From contig NZ_FPBE01000004.1 in NCBI RefSeq assembly GCF_900116625.1, positions 124,001-188,000 on the forward strand: 64,000 bases of DNA, in the 5' to 3' direction. How positions within the stretch are numbered: the first letter of the stretch is position 1; each line of letters opens with the position of its first letter. A program made the translations under genes and the position numbers. Source of the DNA: Idiomarina abyssalis. Lineage in GTDB: Bacteria > Pseudomonadota > Gammaproteobacteria > Enterobacterales > Alteromonadaceae. The notes beneath the pieces were generated by a model. The model saw nothing but the letters and a program-made list of their open reading frames with translations. It did not search any database and was not told the DNA's origin. This document shows, one piece after another, positions 1 to 10,108 of this stretch.

Positions 1-805
1 CCATTTGTCGCAACGCACAGGCGTGCTTAGTTTTAATTTCTTCCGCGTGGTTGGTCGGTGTACGGAAAATTTTGGCAATGTCACTGGTGACCTGATTGCC
101 CGCCGCAGGAATAACTGCGGTATGACGCAATACACCGCCCGCATATATACAAATATCAATGGTGCCGCCGCCTAGATCGACCAGCGCCACACCTAAATCT
201 TTTTCATCATCGGTCAGTACCGATATGCTCGAGGCCAGCGCGGAGAAAATCAGTTTGTCCACCGACAATCCGCAACGCTCAACCGCTTTAATAATATTTT
301 TCGCCATGTCATTCGCACAGGTAATAATGTGCACTTTAGACTCCATGCGAACACCCGACATGCCAATTGGGCTGCGAATGCTTTCCTGAGAGTCAATCAC
401 ATACTCCTGCGGTAACACATGCAAAATACGACGCTCTTTTGCAATAGGTACTGACTGTGCGGCGTGAATCACGCTGTCGACATCGTCCTGTGTCACTTCG
501 GCTTCGTTAATCGGTACCATGCCACTTTCGTTCTGGCAGGAAATATGACGGCCGGAAATGTTCAGGTACACCGATGCCACGCGACAGTCAGCCATCAGTT
601 CGGCTTCATCAACAGCACGCTGGACCGACTGAACAACCAGGTTAAGGTCGTTAACGCCGCCTTTGTCCATACCACGCGAGGTCGCTGTACCAACGCCAAC
701 AACGCTGATCTCATTATCTGGCAGCAATTCGCCAATAAGCGCCGTCACTTTGCTGGTACCTATATCCAGACCTACAACCATATTGTGTTCCGATGTTTTC
801 GACAT
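1..805 (-). CDS. ftsA: Cell division protein FtsA (C-terminal part outside window)
   Basis: FtsA is an actin-like ATPase that tethers FtsZ filaments to the inner membrane and recruits later divisome proteins. I translated the reverse strand from the ATG at 805; 268 codons are present and the gene runs off the left edge. The N-terminus has the nucleotide-binding signature VGLDIGTSKV at about residue 10, and a second phosphate-binding motif VDLGGGTIDI lies near residue 210, both typical of the FtsA/actin fold. The start lies 6 bp downstream of the ftsQ stop, the usual ftsQ-ftsA order; ftsZ would be expected next, beyond the window. The C-terminal membrane-targeting helix cannot be checked here. 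Confidence 0.97.
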   Translation of the reverse strand, partial: MSKTSEHNMVVGLDIGTSKVTALIGELLPDNEISVVGVGTATSRGMDKGGVNDLNLVVQSVQRAVDEAELMADCRVASVYLNISGRHISCQNESGMVPINEAEVTQDDVDSVIHAAQSVPIAKERRILHVLPQEYVIDSQESIRSPIGMSGVRMESKVHIITCANDMAKNIIKAVERCGLSVDKLIFSALASSISVLTDDEKDLGVALVDLGGGTIDICIYAGGVLRHTAVIPAAGNQVTSDIAKIFRTPTNHAEEIKTKHACALRQM

Positions 806-811
806 AACCGT

Positions 812-1561
812 CTAACTCTCACTTTTTGCTTCACGCCAGGCCACTGCAGCCCCGGTGTCATATCGTAAATCCACAGTATCGATTTCGTTGTTTTTACTTT
901 TTTCATGTTCAACGATGCTGGGAAACACATCGATAAACCGTTTTATTCTCTCTAGCGTTGCTTCGCGCCCCAGTTTCACTTCAATTCCCTGAGCTAAAAC
1001 TACGCTCACGGCAAATCGCTCTGTTAACCTTAGTGCCCTTACCTGAAAGCCATTCACTGCCAACATTTGCTGCACCCGGTTAAATTCTTTCCAGGTTTCC
1101 TCTACGGCGTTTTCCGGCCCAAACAACTGCGGCAAAGCCGTACCCACCTGTTCTATATTTGCCCGAAAAACGTCACTTTCCTCATTTATCAGGCGGTCAC
1201 CGTTCCACATGGCTACCGGTTTGTGTTCCGTCACATAAACCGACAATTTGTCAGGCCAGACTTTGCGAATCGAGACTTTTTGTATCCAGGGTAACTGCTC
1301 TACCCGGCGTCTTAATTCGTTCACATCTGCCGTAAAAAAACTTCCCAACGGCTCTGCCGTTAAGGCCTTTCTGACCTCTTCGTTGGCGGTATACTGCAAC
1401 TCGCCTTGTACATTTAATTCAGCTAACGGCACTTGTTGCTCGTCAGTCAGCACCTGGTTTAACTGATAAATACCAACCAGGGCACCTGCTATAGTCAGGC
1501 ATAGCACTGTCACACCCGACCAAAAGTTCACAGAACGCAGGCGCTGTTCAGCTGCCATCAT
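812..1561 (-). CDS. ftsQ: Cell division protein FtsQ
   Basis: FtsQ is a bitopic inner-membrane divisome protein that links FtsA/FtsK to the FtsB-FtsL pair. The 249-residue product has a short cytoplasmic N-terminus, one membrane segment at about residues 13-34, and a periplasmic POTRA-type region starting around residue 44 (VPLAELNVQGEL), followed by the FtsQ/DivIB beta domain with WIQKVSIRKVWPDKL. The length matches the family. Its ATG shares one base with the ddlB stop (TGATG), so translation is probably coupled. Tandem ATGs at 1561 and 1558 leave the exact start uncertain by one codon. Confidence 0.96.
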   Translation of the reverse strand: MMAAEQRLRSVNFWSGVTVLCLTIAGALVGIYQLNQVLTDEQQVPLAELNVQGELQYTANEEVRKALTAEPLGSFFTADVNELRRRVEQLPWIQKVSIRKVWPDKLSVYVTEHKPVAMWNGDRLINEESDVFRANIEQVGTALPQLFGPENAVEETWKEFNRVQQMLAVNGFQVRALRLTERFAVSVVLAQGIEVKLGREATLERIKRFIDVFPSIVEHEKSKNNEIDTVDLRYDTGAAVAWREAKSES

Positions 1562-2490
1562 CAGCGCTCCAGTGTTTGCGCTAAAATGCGCTCCACTAAA
1601 TCGTTAAAACTTAATCCGGCGGCTCTTGCAGCCATAGGTACCAGGCTCTTTTCGGTCATGCCGGGAACGGTATTGGCTTCGAGTAAGAACCACTCGCCAT
1701 TGCCGTTGCGCATAACATCGATACGCCCCCAACCACTCGCTCCAATCGCTGAAAATGCCCGCTCAGCCAAGCTGCGAAGTTTCGCTTCGTCTTCATCACT
1801 TAACCCGGCAGGGCAGTGATACTGCGTGTCATTCGCCTGGTACTTCGCCTCAAAGTCGTAAAACTCATGCGGTGTCTGCAGACGAATAACAGGTAAAGCA
1901 TTTCCGTCTAGCAGGCCGATGGTGTACTCAGGGCCTTCAATCCACTGCTCAACCAGAATGTCGTCATCAAACTGTGCCGCGTGCTTTAAAGCTGCCGCCA
2001 GTCGCGGTGCACTATCGGCACTGCTCATACCAATGGATGAGCCTTCGCGAGCCGGCTTAACGATGACGCGCCCACCAAGCTCCAACAACAAGGCCTCGGC
2101 GTTCACTTGTTCTATTTCATCTTGGGTAATGACCCGCCAGCTGGCTGTCGGTAACCCCAAAGCGTGCCAAATTTGTTTGCAACGCACCTTATCCATACCC
2201 AGAGCACAGCCAAGAACGTCACTACCGGTATAAGGGATTCCCAGCACTTGCAGTGCACCCTGCATAGCGCCATCTTCGCCACCACGCCCATGCAGCGCGA
2301 TAAATACACGTCCGTAGCCATCATCAACCAGTTCTTGCAGGCTATGTGCTGCCGGGTCAAACGCGTGCGCATCAATACCTTTAGCCACTAAGCCTTTTAA
2401 CACGGCCATTCCCGATTTTAACGAGACATCTCGCTCTGCCGAGCTACCGCCCAGCATGACAGCGACTTTACCAAAGGTCTCAGCGTTCAT
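1561..2490 (-). CDS. ddlB: D-alanine--D-alanine ligase B
   Basis: Cytoplasmic ATP-grasp enzyme joining two D-alanines to make the dipeptide that MurF adds to the peptidoglycan precursor. The 309-residue protein opens with [16 protein letters not shown], the Ddl N-terminal signature. It has the central ATP-grasp lysine region ([15 protein letters not shown]) and the C-terminal metal and substrate motif ([19 protein letters not shown]). Length equals the usual DdlB (about 306). Its start overlaps the end of murC by 11 bp and its stop overlaps the ftsQ start, as in other gammaproteobacterial dcw clusters. Confidence 0.97.
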   Translation of the reverse strand: MNAETFGKVAVMLGGSSAERDVSLKSGMAVLKGLVAKGIDAHAFDPAAHSLQELVDDGYGRVFIALHGRGGEDGAMQGALQVLGIPYTGSDVLGCALGMDKVRCKQIWHALGLPTASWRVITQDEIEQVNAEALLLELGGRVIVKPAREGSSIGMSSADSAPRLAAALKHAAQFDDDILVEQWIEGPEYTIGLLDGNALPVIRLQTPHEFYDFEAKYQANDTQYHCPAGLSDEDEAKLRSLAERAFSAIGASGWGRIDVMRNGNGEWFLLEANTVPGMTEKSLVPMAARAAGLSFNDLVERILAQTLER

Positions 2491-3940
2491 TGCTCAGCAC
2501 CTCCGTCGCTATGTTTTTTGCCAGCGCACCAATGTTTCCGGCTCCCTGAGTTAACAGCAGGTCTCCGGCAGCCAAAACCGACTCCAGCACCTCAGGCATA
2601 TCATCTACTGTGGCGACATAGATAGGGTCTATTTGACCTCGCTGTCGTATCGAGCGACATAAAGAACGACTGTCCGCTCCGCTAACCGGTGTCTCTCCTG
2701 CGCTATAAACTTCCAGCATCAGCAGCACATCAACTTGCGAAAGCACGTTGACGAAGTCCTCATATAAGTCACGTGTCCGTGAATATCGGTGTGGCTGAAA
2801 TGCCATTACCAGACGACGCTCAGGCCAGCCTTCGCGGGCGGCCTGTATGGTCGCCGCAACCTCAGACGGATGATGCCCGTAGTCATCCACCAACATGACT
2901 TCACCTTCGTTTTTACCCGGTACAGGAAAGTTTCCGTAATGCTGAAAACGCCGTCCAATACCTTCAAATTTATTTAACGCCGACTGAATTGCCTGGTCAT
3001 TAATGCCTTCGTCCGTAGCTACTGCTACCGCTGCCAGTGCATTCAGTACATTGTGCTTGCCCGGCAGATTAAGGCAGACATCTAATGGCTGCAGGCCTTT
3101 CCGTAAAATAGTAAAACAGCTCTCACTGGCGGTTTGCTTATAGTTAATAGCCCGAATATCTGCGGCTTCACTAAAGCCGTAAGTCATGGTCTGACGACCC
3201 AGGCGCGGAATTAAGTCGGCTACCACAGGGTCATCCACACACATAACCGCTAAACCATAAAATGGCAGGTTATGCAGAAACTCAACATAGGTGTCCAATA
3301 ACTTATTAAAGTCACCTTCGTAGGTGTCCATATGGTCCGCTTCAATGTTGGTCACTATGGCGACCATCGGCTGTAAATGCAGGAACGACGCATCGCTCTC
3401 GTCGGCCTCAGCAATCAGGTACTTACTGTTACCTAACCGGGCATTAGAGCCGGCACTGTTCAGCAAGCCTCCGATGACAAAAGTTGGATCGCGATCCGCT
3501 TCAGCAAAAATACTGGCCACCAATGACGTGGTTGTGGTTTTACCGTGTGTTCCGGCTACCGCAATACCGTGACGGAAGCGCATGAGCTCGGCCAGCATCT
3601 CTGCACGGCGGACAACCGGTACACGTAACTGATGAGCGGCAACGAGCTCCGCATTGTCGGTTTTAATGGCGCTGGACACCACAACCACACTGGCACCTTC
3701 AATATTCTCAGCCATATGGCCTAACACGACCGTCGCACCCAGACTGCGCAGACGCTCGGTATTGGTATTCTCAGCAATGTCAGAACCCGATATCTGGTAC
3801 CCCTGGTTCAACAGAACTTCCGCAATACCCGCCATACCGGCACCGCCGATACCAACGAAGTGTATTCGCTGTACCCGGCGCATTTCCGGTACGTTCACAA
3901 TAGTAAATGGCTGTGCGTTGGTTGCGGTCATGCTAGTCAT
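2480..3940 (-). CDS. murC: UDP-N-acetylmuramate--L-alanine ligase MurC
   Basis: MurC adds L-alanine to UDP-MurNAc in the cytoplasm using ATP. The Rossmann-like N-terminus has [18 protein letters not shown], the P-loop is [10 protein letters not shown], and the C-terminal domain has [11 protein letters not shown] and FQPHRYSRT, all diagnostic of MurC. I chose the ATG at 3940: it has an AAGAAG ribosome-binding stretch just upstream, overlaps the murG stop by a few bases and gives 486 residues (family about 490). An ATG at 3931 is the main alternative. The frame is open to 3967, but that start would add residues without family support. Confidence 0.96.
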   Translation of the reverse strand: MTSMTATNAQPFTIVNVPEMRRVQRIHFVGIGGAGMAGIAEVLLNQGYQISGSDIAENTNTERLRSLGATVVLGHMAENIEGASVVVVSSAIKTDNAELVAAHQLRVPVVRRAEMLAELMRFRHGIAVAGTHGKTTTTSLVASIFAEADRDPTFVIGGLLNSAGSNARLGNSKYLIAEADESDASFLHLQPMVAIVTNIEADHMDTYEGDFNKLLDTYVEFLHNLPFYGLAVMCVDDPVVADLIPRLGRQTMTYGFSEAADIRAINYKQTASESCFTILRKGLQPLDVCLNLPGKHNVLNALAAVAVATDEGINDQAIQSALNKFEGIGRRFQHYGNFPVPGKNEGEVMLVDDYGHHPSEVAATIQAAREGWPERRLVMAFQPHRYSRTRDLYEDFVNVLSQVDVLLMLEVYSAGETPVSGADSRSLCRSIRQRGQIDPIYVATVDDMPEVLESVLAAGDLLLTQGAGNIGALAKNIATEVLSNER

Positions 3941-5021
3941 CGCTCTTCTTATATTCCATACATTCATTTGCTAGTCGTTGCGTCGCCTCTGGCATAGCGC
4001 ACTGACGAGCGAAACGCGCCATTGTCCACAGTTGTTGCCTGTCATGCAATAAACGTTTTAACTGTTGCTGCAATGCACCTTTGGTAACTTCAGTTTGCGG
4101 TACTAAAACTGCCGCACCGCGGCTTTCCAGGACTTTCGCATTTGCCGTTTGGTGGTCATCTACCGCGTGAGGCAGAGGTACCAGAATGGAAGCGACACCC
4201 ATAACAGCCAGTTCAGAAATGGTTAAAGCACCCGCACGGCATATCACCAAATCTGCCCGGCTAAAGGCTTCGCCCATATCGTCAATAAATTCAACTACGG
4301 TCAGCGCTTTTAGAGCCGGTGCATTCCCGTACGCTTTTTCTGTGGCTGCTTCACGATCCACACCGCACTGATGCATAACATTTAGCTCTACACCATCTAA
4401 TACTTTGACGGCTTCCGGTACCGCTTCGTTCAATACCTGCGCCCCTAAACTGCCGCCAACCACCAGTAAATTTAATTCACCGGTCATTTTTGAATTCTCG
4501 GGCTGTTCAGCTGCTTGTTTCAATAAATCACTGCGCAAAGGGTTACCCACCACCGGATAGCTTTTCCACTGCGGCAAAGCAACAGGCAGCCCCAGCAAGA
4601 CTTTATCGGCTTTAGGTGCAAGCAAGCGTGTAGTCATACCCGGTATAGCATTTTGTTCGTGCACCACTAATGGCACACCGCAGAGTTTTGCTGCTAAGCC
4701 CATTGGGGCACAAACGTAACCACCAAAGGTGGCGACCACTTGCGGCTGAAGCGTTTTAAGTAAACGTCGACACTGCAAAACTGCTTTCGCTAAAGTAAAT
4801 GGCATTAACAGCTTTCTTTTCAGGCCATGACCCCGAACCCCGGTCATACTAATACTGTGCAACGCAAAGCCTGCCGCCGGAATAACACGGCTTTCCAGAC
4901 GCCCTTCGCGAGTACCAAGCCAGTCAACTTGCCAGCCGTTACTCCGCATTTCTTCAGCCACAGCTAAAGCCGGGAAGATATGTCCGCCGGTACCTGCGGC
5001 TGCGATTAGAACGCGGTTCAT
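3933..5021 (-). CDS. murG: UDP-GlcNAc:lipid I N-acetylglucosaminyltransferase MurG
   Basis: MurG is a GT-B glycosyltransferase on the cytoplasmic face of the inner membrane. It converts lipid I to lipid II. The glycine-rich loop [16 protein letters not shown] is at residues 10-25. The second loop [11 protein letters not shown] and the nucleotide-sugar region ([23 protein letters not shown], near residue 265) are all present. Length 362 is close to the usual 355. The ATG overlaps the ftsW stop by 4 bp (ATGA), indicating coupling between the two genes. Confidence 0.97.
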   Translation of the reverse strand: MNRVLIAAAGTGGHIFPALAVAEEMRSNGWQVDWLGTREGRLESRVIPAAGFALHSISMTGVRGHGLKRKLLMPFTLAKAVLQCRRLLKTLQPQVVATFGGYVCAPMGLAAKLCGVPLVVHEQNAIPGMTTRLLAPKADKVLLGLPVALPQWKSYPVVGNPLRSDLLKQAAEQPENSKMTGELNLLVVGGSLGAQVLNEAVPEAVKVLDGVELNVMHQCGVDREAATEKAYGNAPALKALTVVEFIDDMGEAFSRADLVICRAGALTISELAVMGVASILVPLPHAVDDHQTANAKVLESRGAAVLVPQTEVTKGALQQQLKRLLHDRQQLWTMARFARQCAMPEATQRLANECMEYKKSDD

Positions 5022-6247
5022 TCAGCACCTCCGCGCGGCGCTACTTTGCGACCCGTCATGCGGCGCTCGTGGTCAATCCGTAATAACAAACCAACGGCTA
5101 ACGCCGACACAATCAGGCTGTTACCGCCATAACTGACCATGGGCAGGGTTAACCCTTTCGTTGGCAGAGCACCAGAAGCAACGCCAATATTCACGAAGGC
5201 CTGAATACTGAACCAAACACTGATACCGTATGCGAGGTATCCACCATAGCGCTGCTCCAGCATTAAACAGCGACGACCAATAACTAATGCCCGCCAAACC
5301 AGCATCAGTACAGTAGCAATGACAGCCAGAACACCTAAGAAACCAAGTTCCTCGGCAATAACTGCCATAATAAAATCGGTATGAGCTTCAGGCAGATACT
5401 GAAGTTTCTGAATACTGTTACCCAGGCCTGCACCACTAAACTGCCCTTGTCCAAAGGCAATAAGCGACTGCATTAACTGATAACCGGCACCAAAAGGGTC
5501 TTTTTCCGGTTCTAAGAAGGTTAATAGTCGCTGCATTCGGTAAGGCTCAACAATAATCAAAAGAATGAGCGCCAACACGCAGGTAAGAAATACCGCGAAG
5601 AACTGCCATAACCGGGCACCGGCCAGGAACAACATGGCGACAGTGGTCGCCGACAGAACCACAACAGTACCGAAGTCCGGCTGCATCAACAGCAGTACTG
5701 CCGCGATAAACAGCAGGAACAATGGCTTAATAAAGCCTTTGGCAGCTTCGCGCACTTCGTCTTCACGACGGGACAAATAACTGGCCATGTAAATACAGAA
5801 AAATAATTTAGCCATTTCTGCGGACTGAATAGTGATAGGCCCCACTTTTATCCAACGCTGTGAGCCATTCACCTCGTGGCCGATAATCAACACCAGCAGT
5901 AACATCAGCAAACCAACAAGTAGTAGCTTACCGCTGTGCAAATTCCAGCTTTGCGTAGGAACCCTCAGAGTCGCCAGCATAATCCCTAAGCTGATAACAA
6001 TATAAACGCCGTGACGTATCGCAAAATGAAAAGGGTTACCGGTTAGCCGCTCGGCTGTTGGCAGCGAGGCTGATGTCACCATAATAAAGCCAAAAGCCAG
6101 TAACGACATGGCAAGAACAAACAGTACCCGGTCGTACAGAGGCTCACTGGTTGTTCCGCGGAACCAGTCGAATAGCTGCTGTAACCGAGTACTGGCCTGA
6201 CCCTCAGGTATTTCGAGGTTCAGTTGTTCTTCACGCACTGTCGACAT
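5018..6247 (-). CDS. ftsW: SEDS-family septal peptidoglycan polymerase FtsW
   Basis: FtsW is the multi-pass SEDS glycosyltransferase that polymerises lipid II at the septum together with FtsI. From the ATG at 6247 the product has 409 residues with about ten hydrophobic segments. SEDS hallmarks are the LMQPDFGT segment with its catalytic aspartate, FGAGYQLMQSLIAFGQGQFSGAGLG, and the final PTKGLTLPMVSYGGNS. I chose 6247 because GGAGG lies 8 bases upstream and the protein then begins with a typical cytoplasmic tail (MSTVREEQL); the frame is open further upstream but only inside murD. It overlaps murD by 17 bp. Confidence 0.96.
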   Translation of the reverse strand: MSTVREEQLNLEIPEGQASTRLQQLFDWFRGTTSEPLYDRVLFVLAMSLLAFGFIMVTSASLPTAERLTGNPFHFAIRHGVYIVISLGIMLATLRVPTQSWNLHSGKLLLVGLLMLLLVLIIGHEVNGSQRWIKVGPITIQSAEMAKLFFCIYMASYLSRREDEVREAAKGFIKPLFLLFIAAVLLLMQPDFGTVVVLSATTVAMLFLAGARLWQFFAVFLTCVLALILLIIVEPYRMQRLLTFLEPEKDPFGAGYQLMQSLIAFGQGQFSGAGLGNSIQKLQYLPEAHTDFIMAVIAEELGFLGVLAVIATVLMLVWRALVIGRRCLMLEQRYGGYLAYGISVWFSIQAFVNIGVASGALPTKGLTLPMVSYGGNSLIVSALAVGLLLRIDHERRMTGRKVAPRGGAE

Positions 6248-7622
6248 AAAGCGCCTCCACTGCCTGACGGAAACTCTCGCCACGGTGCTCGAAATTATCA
6301 AACTGATCGAAACTGGCACAGGCCGGAGACAGCAGAACCATATCCCCTGCCTGAACGAGAGAGGATGCCAGCTCAACAGCCTGCTGCAGACTCTTAACCT
6401 GACGCGAGCCGTTGAACAGCTGCCCCAAACGCGGACCGTCTTCGCCTATAGTCAGCAAAATATCGACGCGCTCCAGAGTTGACTGTAGCTCCCGGAAGTC
6501 CGCACCTTTGCCATGGCCTCCGGCAATAAGCAATAGGCGTCCATTAACGGTTGGTCGGAGACCTTCGACAGCCGCTGCCGTTGCGCCAATGTTGGTTGCT
6601 TTTGAGTCATTAACCCAAAATACACCACCGTCACTGCTGACGAGTTCACAACGGTGTGGCAAGCCGTTAAATTCTTTCACCGCGTTGGCTGCTTGTTCAA
6701 TATCAATTGAAATGGCCTCACACAAGGCCAGAGCAGCCTGCACATTGATTAAATTATGAATACCCTGCAGTTTTAACTGATCGGCCCGGAGCACAACATT
6801 ACCGCGGTAAGTAACGGCCACCGGACCACTGGAGCGATCAACATTGCCGGACAATAGTCCGAAATGCTGGGGATGAGCGTCATCACCAAAGCTCATTAAC
6901 TTACCGGTAATTGGGTGTGGCCAGGTGTCCTGTTGCTGTCGATTTAGTACCCAAGTCTTCGCGTTAGTAAAAATGCGTTGTTTGGCTTTAACGTATTCTT
7001 CTATGGAGCTGTAGCGATCCATGTGATCGGCGCTAATATTCAGAAGTGCCGCAGCTTTTAGATTTAAACTACTTACAGACTCCAGTTGGAAGCTGGACAG
7101 TTCCAGCATGACAGCGTCAGGCTGATCTTTTTGTTGTAGTAACTCCAGCACCGGCAGACCAATATTGCCGGCTGCAACCACATTCTTACCGCATTTCTGA
7201 GCAATAAACTCAACCATTCGGGTAACAGTGGATTTACCGTTAGAACCGGTTACTGCAATGACGGGTAAATTCGACTCTTGAGCAAAAAGTTCGACGTCGC
7301 CAACCACCGGAATATTTGCATCCCGGGCTAAAACTATCGGCTCTTCGCGCAGATCAATGCCCGGACTTGTAATAATTAAGTCAGCCGCCAGCGTGTCTTC
7401 TAACTCCCAGCGACGATTCAGGAATTCAGTATCGCCCAATATTTGTTTGGCTTCGTCGAGACCAGGAGGGTTACTGCGCGAATCGAATACCCGAATCTGA
7501 ACATTTGCCAGCTTTTTGTCCTGTTGTTTCTTATTTTGTAAATAGCGCAGCACAGAAACCCCGGTCTTTCCAAGACCGAGGACAACAATGTGTTTCATAT
7601 TCTGCCAGGCTATCTTTTTCAT
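6231..7622 (-). CDS. murD: UDP-N-acetylmuramoyl-L-alanine--D-glutamate ligase MurD
   Basis: MurD is the cytoplasmic ATP-dependent ligase adding D-glutamate to UDP-MurNAc-L-Ala. The N-terminal nucleotide-binding domain begins IVVLGLGKTGVSVLRYL. The P-loop is TGSNGKSTV, followed by the Mur ligase motifs ISADHMDRY and VNDSKATN. The C-terminal domain has LIAGGHGKGADF and LLSPACASFDQF. At 463 residues it is slightly longer than the E. coli enzyme (438). Neither possible start (7622, or 7598 at the internal MKHIVV) has a clear ribosome-binding site, so the first eight residues are uncertain. It follows mraY by 6 bp. Confidence 0.95.
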   Translation of the reverse strand: MKKIAWQNMKHIVVLGLGKTGVSVLRYLQNKKQQDKKLANVQIRVFDSRSNPPGLDEAKQILGDTEFLNRRWELEDTLAADLIITSPGIDLREEPIVLARDANIPVVGDVELFAQESNLPVIAVTGSNGKSTVTRMVEFIAQKCGKNVVAAGNIGLPVLELLQQKDQPDAVMLELSSFQLESVSSLNLKAAALLNISADHMDRYSSIEEYVKAKQRIFTNAKTWVLNRQQQDTWPHPITGKLMSFGDDAHPQHFGLLSGNVDRSSGPVAVTYRGNVVLRADQLKLQGIHNLINVQAALALCEAISIDIEQAANAVKEFNGLPHRCELVSSDGGVFWVNDSKATNIGATAAAVEGLRPTVNGRLLLIAGGHGKGADFRELQSTLERVDILLTIGEDGPRLGQLFNGSRQVKSLQQAVELASSLVQAGDMVLLSPACASFDQFDNFEHRGESFRQAVEALYVDSA

Positions 7623-7628
7623 TATTTT

Positions 7629-8711
7629 TTAACGCAACTTCAAGGTTGCGAGTCCTATCAGTACAAAAATTAACGACAATATCCAGAAACGCACGATGAC
7701 CCGTGGCTCAGGCCAACCTTTTAATTCGTAGTGGTGGTGAATTGGCGCCATGCGGAAAACACGTTTGCCCCGCAGTTTGTAGGAACCCACCTGCAGCATC
7801 ACGGAAACCGTTTCCATGACAAATACGCCGCCCATAATAAACAGCACCAACTCCTGGCGGACCAGTATCGCGATAATGCCAAGTGCAGCACCTAAGGCCA
7901 GAGAGCCTACATCGCCCATAAATACCAGCGCCGGATAAGTGTTGAACCATAGAAACCCCAGACCAGCACCAACAATAGCGGTGCAGACCACCAACAACTC
8001 GGCGGTTAAGGGTAAATAAGGAATTTGCAGATACTCAGCAAAGTTCACGTTGCCGGAAACATAAGCGAAAATCCCCAATGCAGCGGCAACCATAATGGTC
8101 GGCATAATTGCCAGCCCATCTAAGCCATCAGTGAGGTTCACCGCGTTACTGGTACCGACAATGACAAAATAGGCCATCAACAAATAGAGCATGCCCAGTT
8201 GCGGCATAACGTCTTTAAAGAAAGGAACAATCAGTGCCGTCTCGGCGCCCTGAGTGCTGCTCCAATACAGATAGACCGCTGCGATACTGGCAATAACCGA
8301 CTGCCAGAAGTACTTCCATTTGGCGATTAAACCTTTCGGATCTTTGCGCACTACTTTGCGGTAGTCATCAACAAAACCCACAATGCCAAAGCCAGTAACT
8401 ACTAATAACACAACCCATACATAGCGATTCTCCAGGTCGGCCCAGAGTAGTGATGAGCCTAGCACCGCGGCTAGTATCAAAACACCGCCCATGGTCGGTG
8501 TACCGGTTTTACTTAGATGACTTTCGGGGCCATCGTCCCGTACCGTTTGTCCTATCTGCAGACGTTGCAAACGGCGAATCAATGTTGGTCCTAACCACAA
8601 TGACAAAACTAAAGCGGTTAAAACGCTCAGTATTGCCCGTAAGGTCAAGTAGGAAAACACGTTAAACGCGCTTTCAAACTGGGTTAGGTACTCCGCCAAC
8701 CAAACTAACAT
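7629..8711 (-). CDS. mraY: Phospho-MurNAc-pentapeptide transferase MraY
   Basis: MraY transfers phospho-MurNAc-pentapeptide to undecaprenyl phosphate, making lipid I at the inner membrane. The 360-residue protein (the exact usual length) has about ten membrane segments. It carries the family motifs GTPTMGG, the magnesium-binding FVDDYRK, the catalytic [10 protein letters not shown] and the C-terminal histidine motif [15 protein letters not shown]. Its start overlaps the murF stop by 7 bp. Confidence 0.98.
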   Translation of the reverse strand: MLVWLAEYLTQFESAFNVFSYLTLRAILSVLTALVLSLWLGPTLIRRLQRLQIGQTVRDDGPESHLSKTGTPTMGGVLILAAVLGSSLLWADLENRYVWVVLLVVTGFGIVGFVDDYRKVVRKDPKGLIAKWKYFWQSVIASIAAVYLYWSSTQGAETALIVPFFKDVMPQLGMLYLLMAYFVIVGTSNAVNLTDGLDGLAIMPTIMVAAALGIFAYVSGNVNFAEYLQIPYLPLTAELLVVCTAIVGAGLGFLWFNTYPALVFMGDVGSLALGAALGIIAILVRQELVLFIMGGVFVMETVSVMLQVGSYKLRGKRVFRMAPIHHHYELKGWPEPRVIVRFWILSLIFVLIGLATLKLR

Positions 8712-10108
8712 GCGTGCTTTTCCTCTGTGCTGTCATCAACTGTGACAGCCTGCTGTATTGCTGCAACAACGCGCTCCATATGTGCAGAGCGTGAGCCTTT
8801 AACCAGCACTGTGACAGGTTGTTTACCTGTCTGTTCTGTAAGTCTTTGTAAAACAGAGTCAACCAGAGACTGCAGGCTTCCAAAGTGCTTTCCTCCATTG
8901 CCGTTAAAGACTTCGCTGGCACTTTGGCTGAGTACACCCAGGCTATATAAGTTGTCGATACCGGAACCAATAGCATGTTCACCAATTTCTTCGTGGTAGG
9001 CTCTTGCGTCAGCTCCTAGTTCGCCCATGTCTCCAAGGACAAAAATTCGATACCCCTCGTAGCTTCCGAGTAAATCAAGAGCAGCTTTGGTGGAAGCAAC
9101 GCTGGCGTTGTAAGTGTCGTCAATGATACGTAAGTGATCACTCACTTTTATGGGGGTTAAACGCCCTTTAGCAGGCTGAACCTTCTCCAAACCGGTAACA
9201 ATATCATCCAGAGAGATACCCAATTCGCTAGCCGCAGCCGATGCAGAAAGCGCATTTAAGACGTTGTGCTGACCGCTTAATTTTAAAGTCAGTTGTCGGG
9301 CTTCCCTATTTAAATGAAGCGTAAATGAAGGCTGCCCTTCTCCATTAAGAGTGATATCTGTGGCAAACACGTCCGCACTGTCGCTTAAACCAAAGGTCTT
9401 CCAGTTCATACTAGTGCAAGCGCGTTCCCAGCATGGATAAAACTCGGAATCGCGGGGGGTTACAGCCGTTCCCTGGCTCCCCACTCCACGGAAAATTTCG
9501 GTTTTCGCACGTGCCACGCCGTGTAAACTGCCAAAACCTTCAACGTGTGCTGCACTTACGTTATTTAAAATAGCGACGTCGGGCTTGACCAGATTAGTGG
9601 TGTAGCCAATTTCTCCGGGGTGGTTCGCTCCCAGCTCAACCACCGCGTATTTATGTTGCTCTTCCAGTCGCAGCAAAGTCAGAGGAACACCAATGTCATT
9701 ATTAAAGTTGCCCTGAGTCGCCAATACCGGATGACGAATTGATAAAATAGCCGCCAGCATTTCTTTTACTGTGGTTTTACCATTACTGCCGGTAACTGCG
9801 ACGGTTTTTGGAGCAACCCTGGCTTTAACCGCTGCGCCCAGGCGTCCCAGTGCATGGCGGCTGTTCTCGACAATAATTTGCCGACAGTCAATGTCCTGCT
9901 GCTTTTCACAAATAACGGCAGCGGCACCTTTGGCTATAGCTTGCTCAACGAAGTCAAGCGCATCAAAGTTCTTTCCTTTTAGGGCAATAAAAAGTGCGTC
10001 CTGCAAATCCGCCCGCGTATCCGTTGATACTTTGTCTATTTTACAATCAGAGCCAACCAGGCGGCCTTCCACCTGTTCCGCGATCCACTCCAGTGATACT
10101 GAAATCAT
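8705..10108 (-). CDS. murF: UDP-MurNAc-tripeptide--D-Ala-D-Ala ligase MurF
   Basis: MurF adds the D-Ala-D-Ala made by DdlB to the UDP-MurNAc tripeptide. Motifs are [15 protein letters not shown] in the N-terminal domain, the P-loop [28 protein letters not shown], and [12 protein letters not shown] chose the ATG at 10108: it overlaps the murE stop as ATGA, has GGAG about 10 bases upstream, and gives the family N-terminus [10 protein letters not shown] longer form from 10129 has no such support. The product is 467 residues, slightly longer than the E. coli enzyme (452). Confidence 0.96.
   Translation of the reverse strand: MISVSLEWIAEQVEGRLVGSDCKIDKVSTDTRADLQDALFIALKGKNFDALDFVEQAIAKGAAAVICEKQQDIDCRQIIVENSRHALGRLGAAVKARVAPKTVAVTGSNGKTTVKEMLAAILSIRHPVLATQGNFNNDIGVPLTLLRLEEQHKYAVVELGANHPGEIGYTTNLVKPDVAILNNVSAAHVEGFGSLHGVARAKTEIFRGVGSQGTAVTPRDSEFYPCWERACTSMNWKTFGLSDSADVFATDITLNGEGQPSFTLHLNREARQLTLKLSGQHNVLNALSASAAASELGISLDDIVTGLEKVQPAKGRLTPIKVSDHLRIIDDTYNASVASTKAALDLLGSYEGYRIFVLGDMGELGADARAYHEEIGEHAIGSGIDNLYSLGVLSQSASEVFNGNGGKHFGSLQSLVDSVLQRLTEQTGKQPVTVLVKGSRSAHMERVVAAIQQAVTVDDSTEEKHAC

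Noticed and set aside
6452-6649. Open frame within murD, and many similar frames inside other genes
   Set aside because: They are alternative-frame shadows of well-identified genes with no independent evidence.
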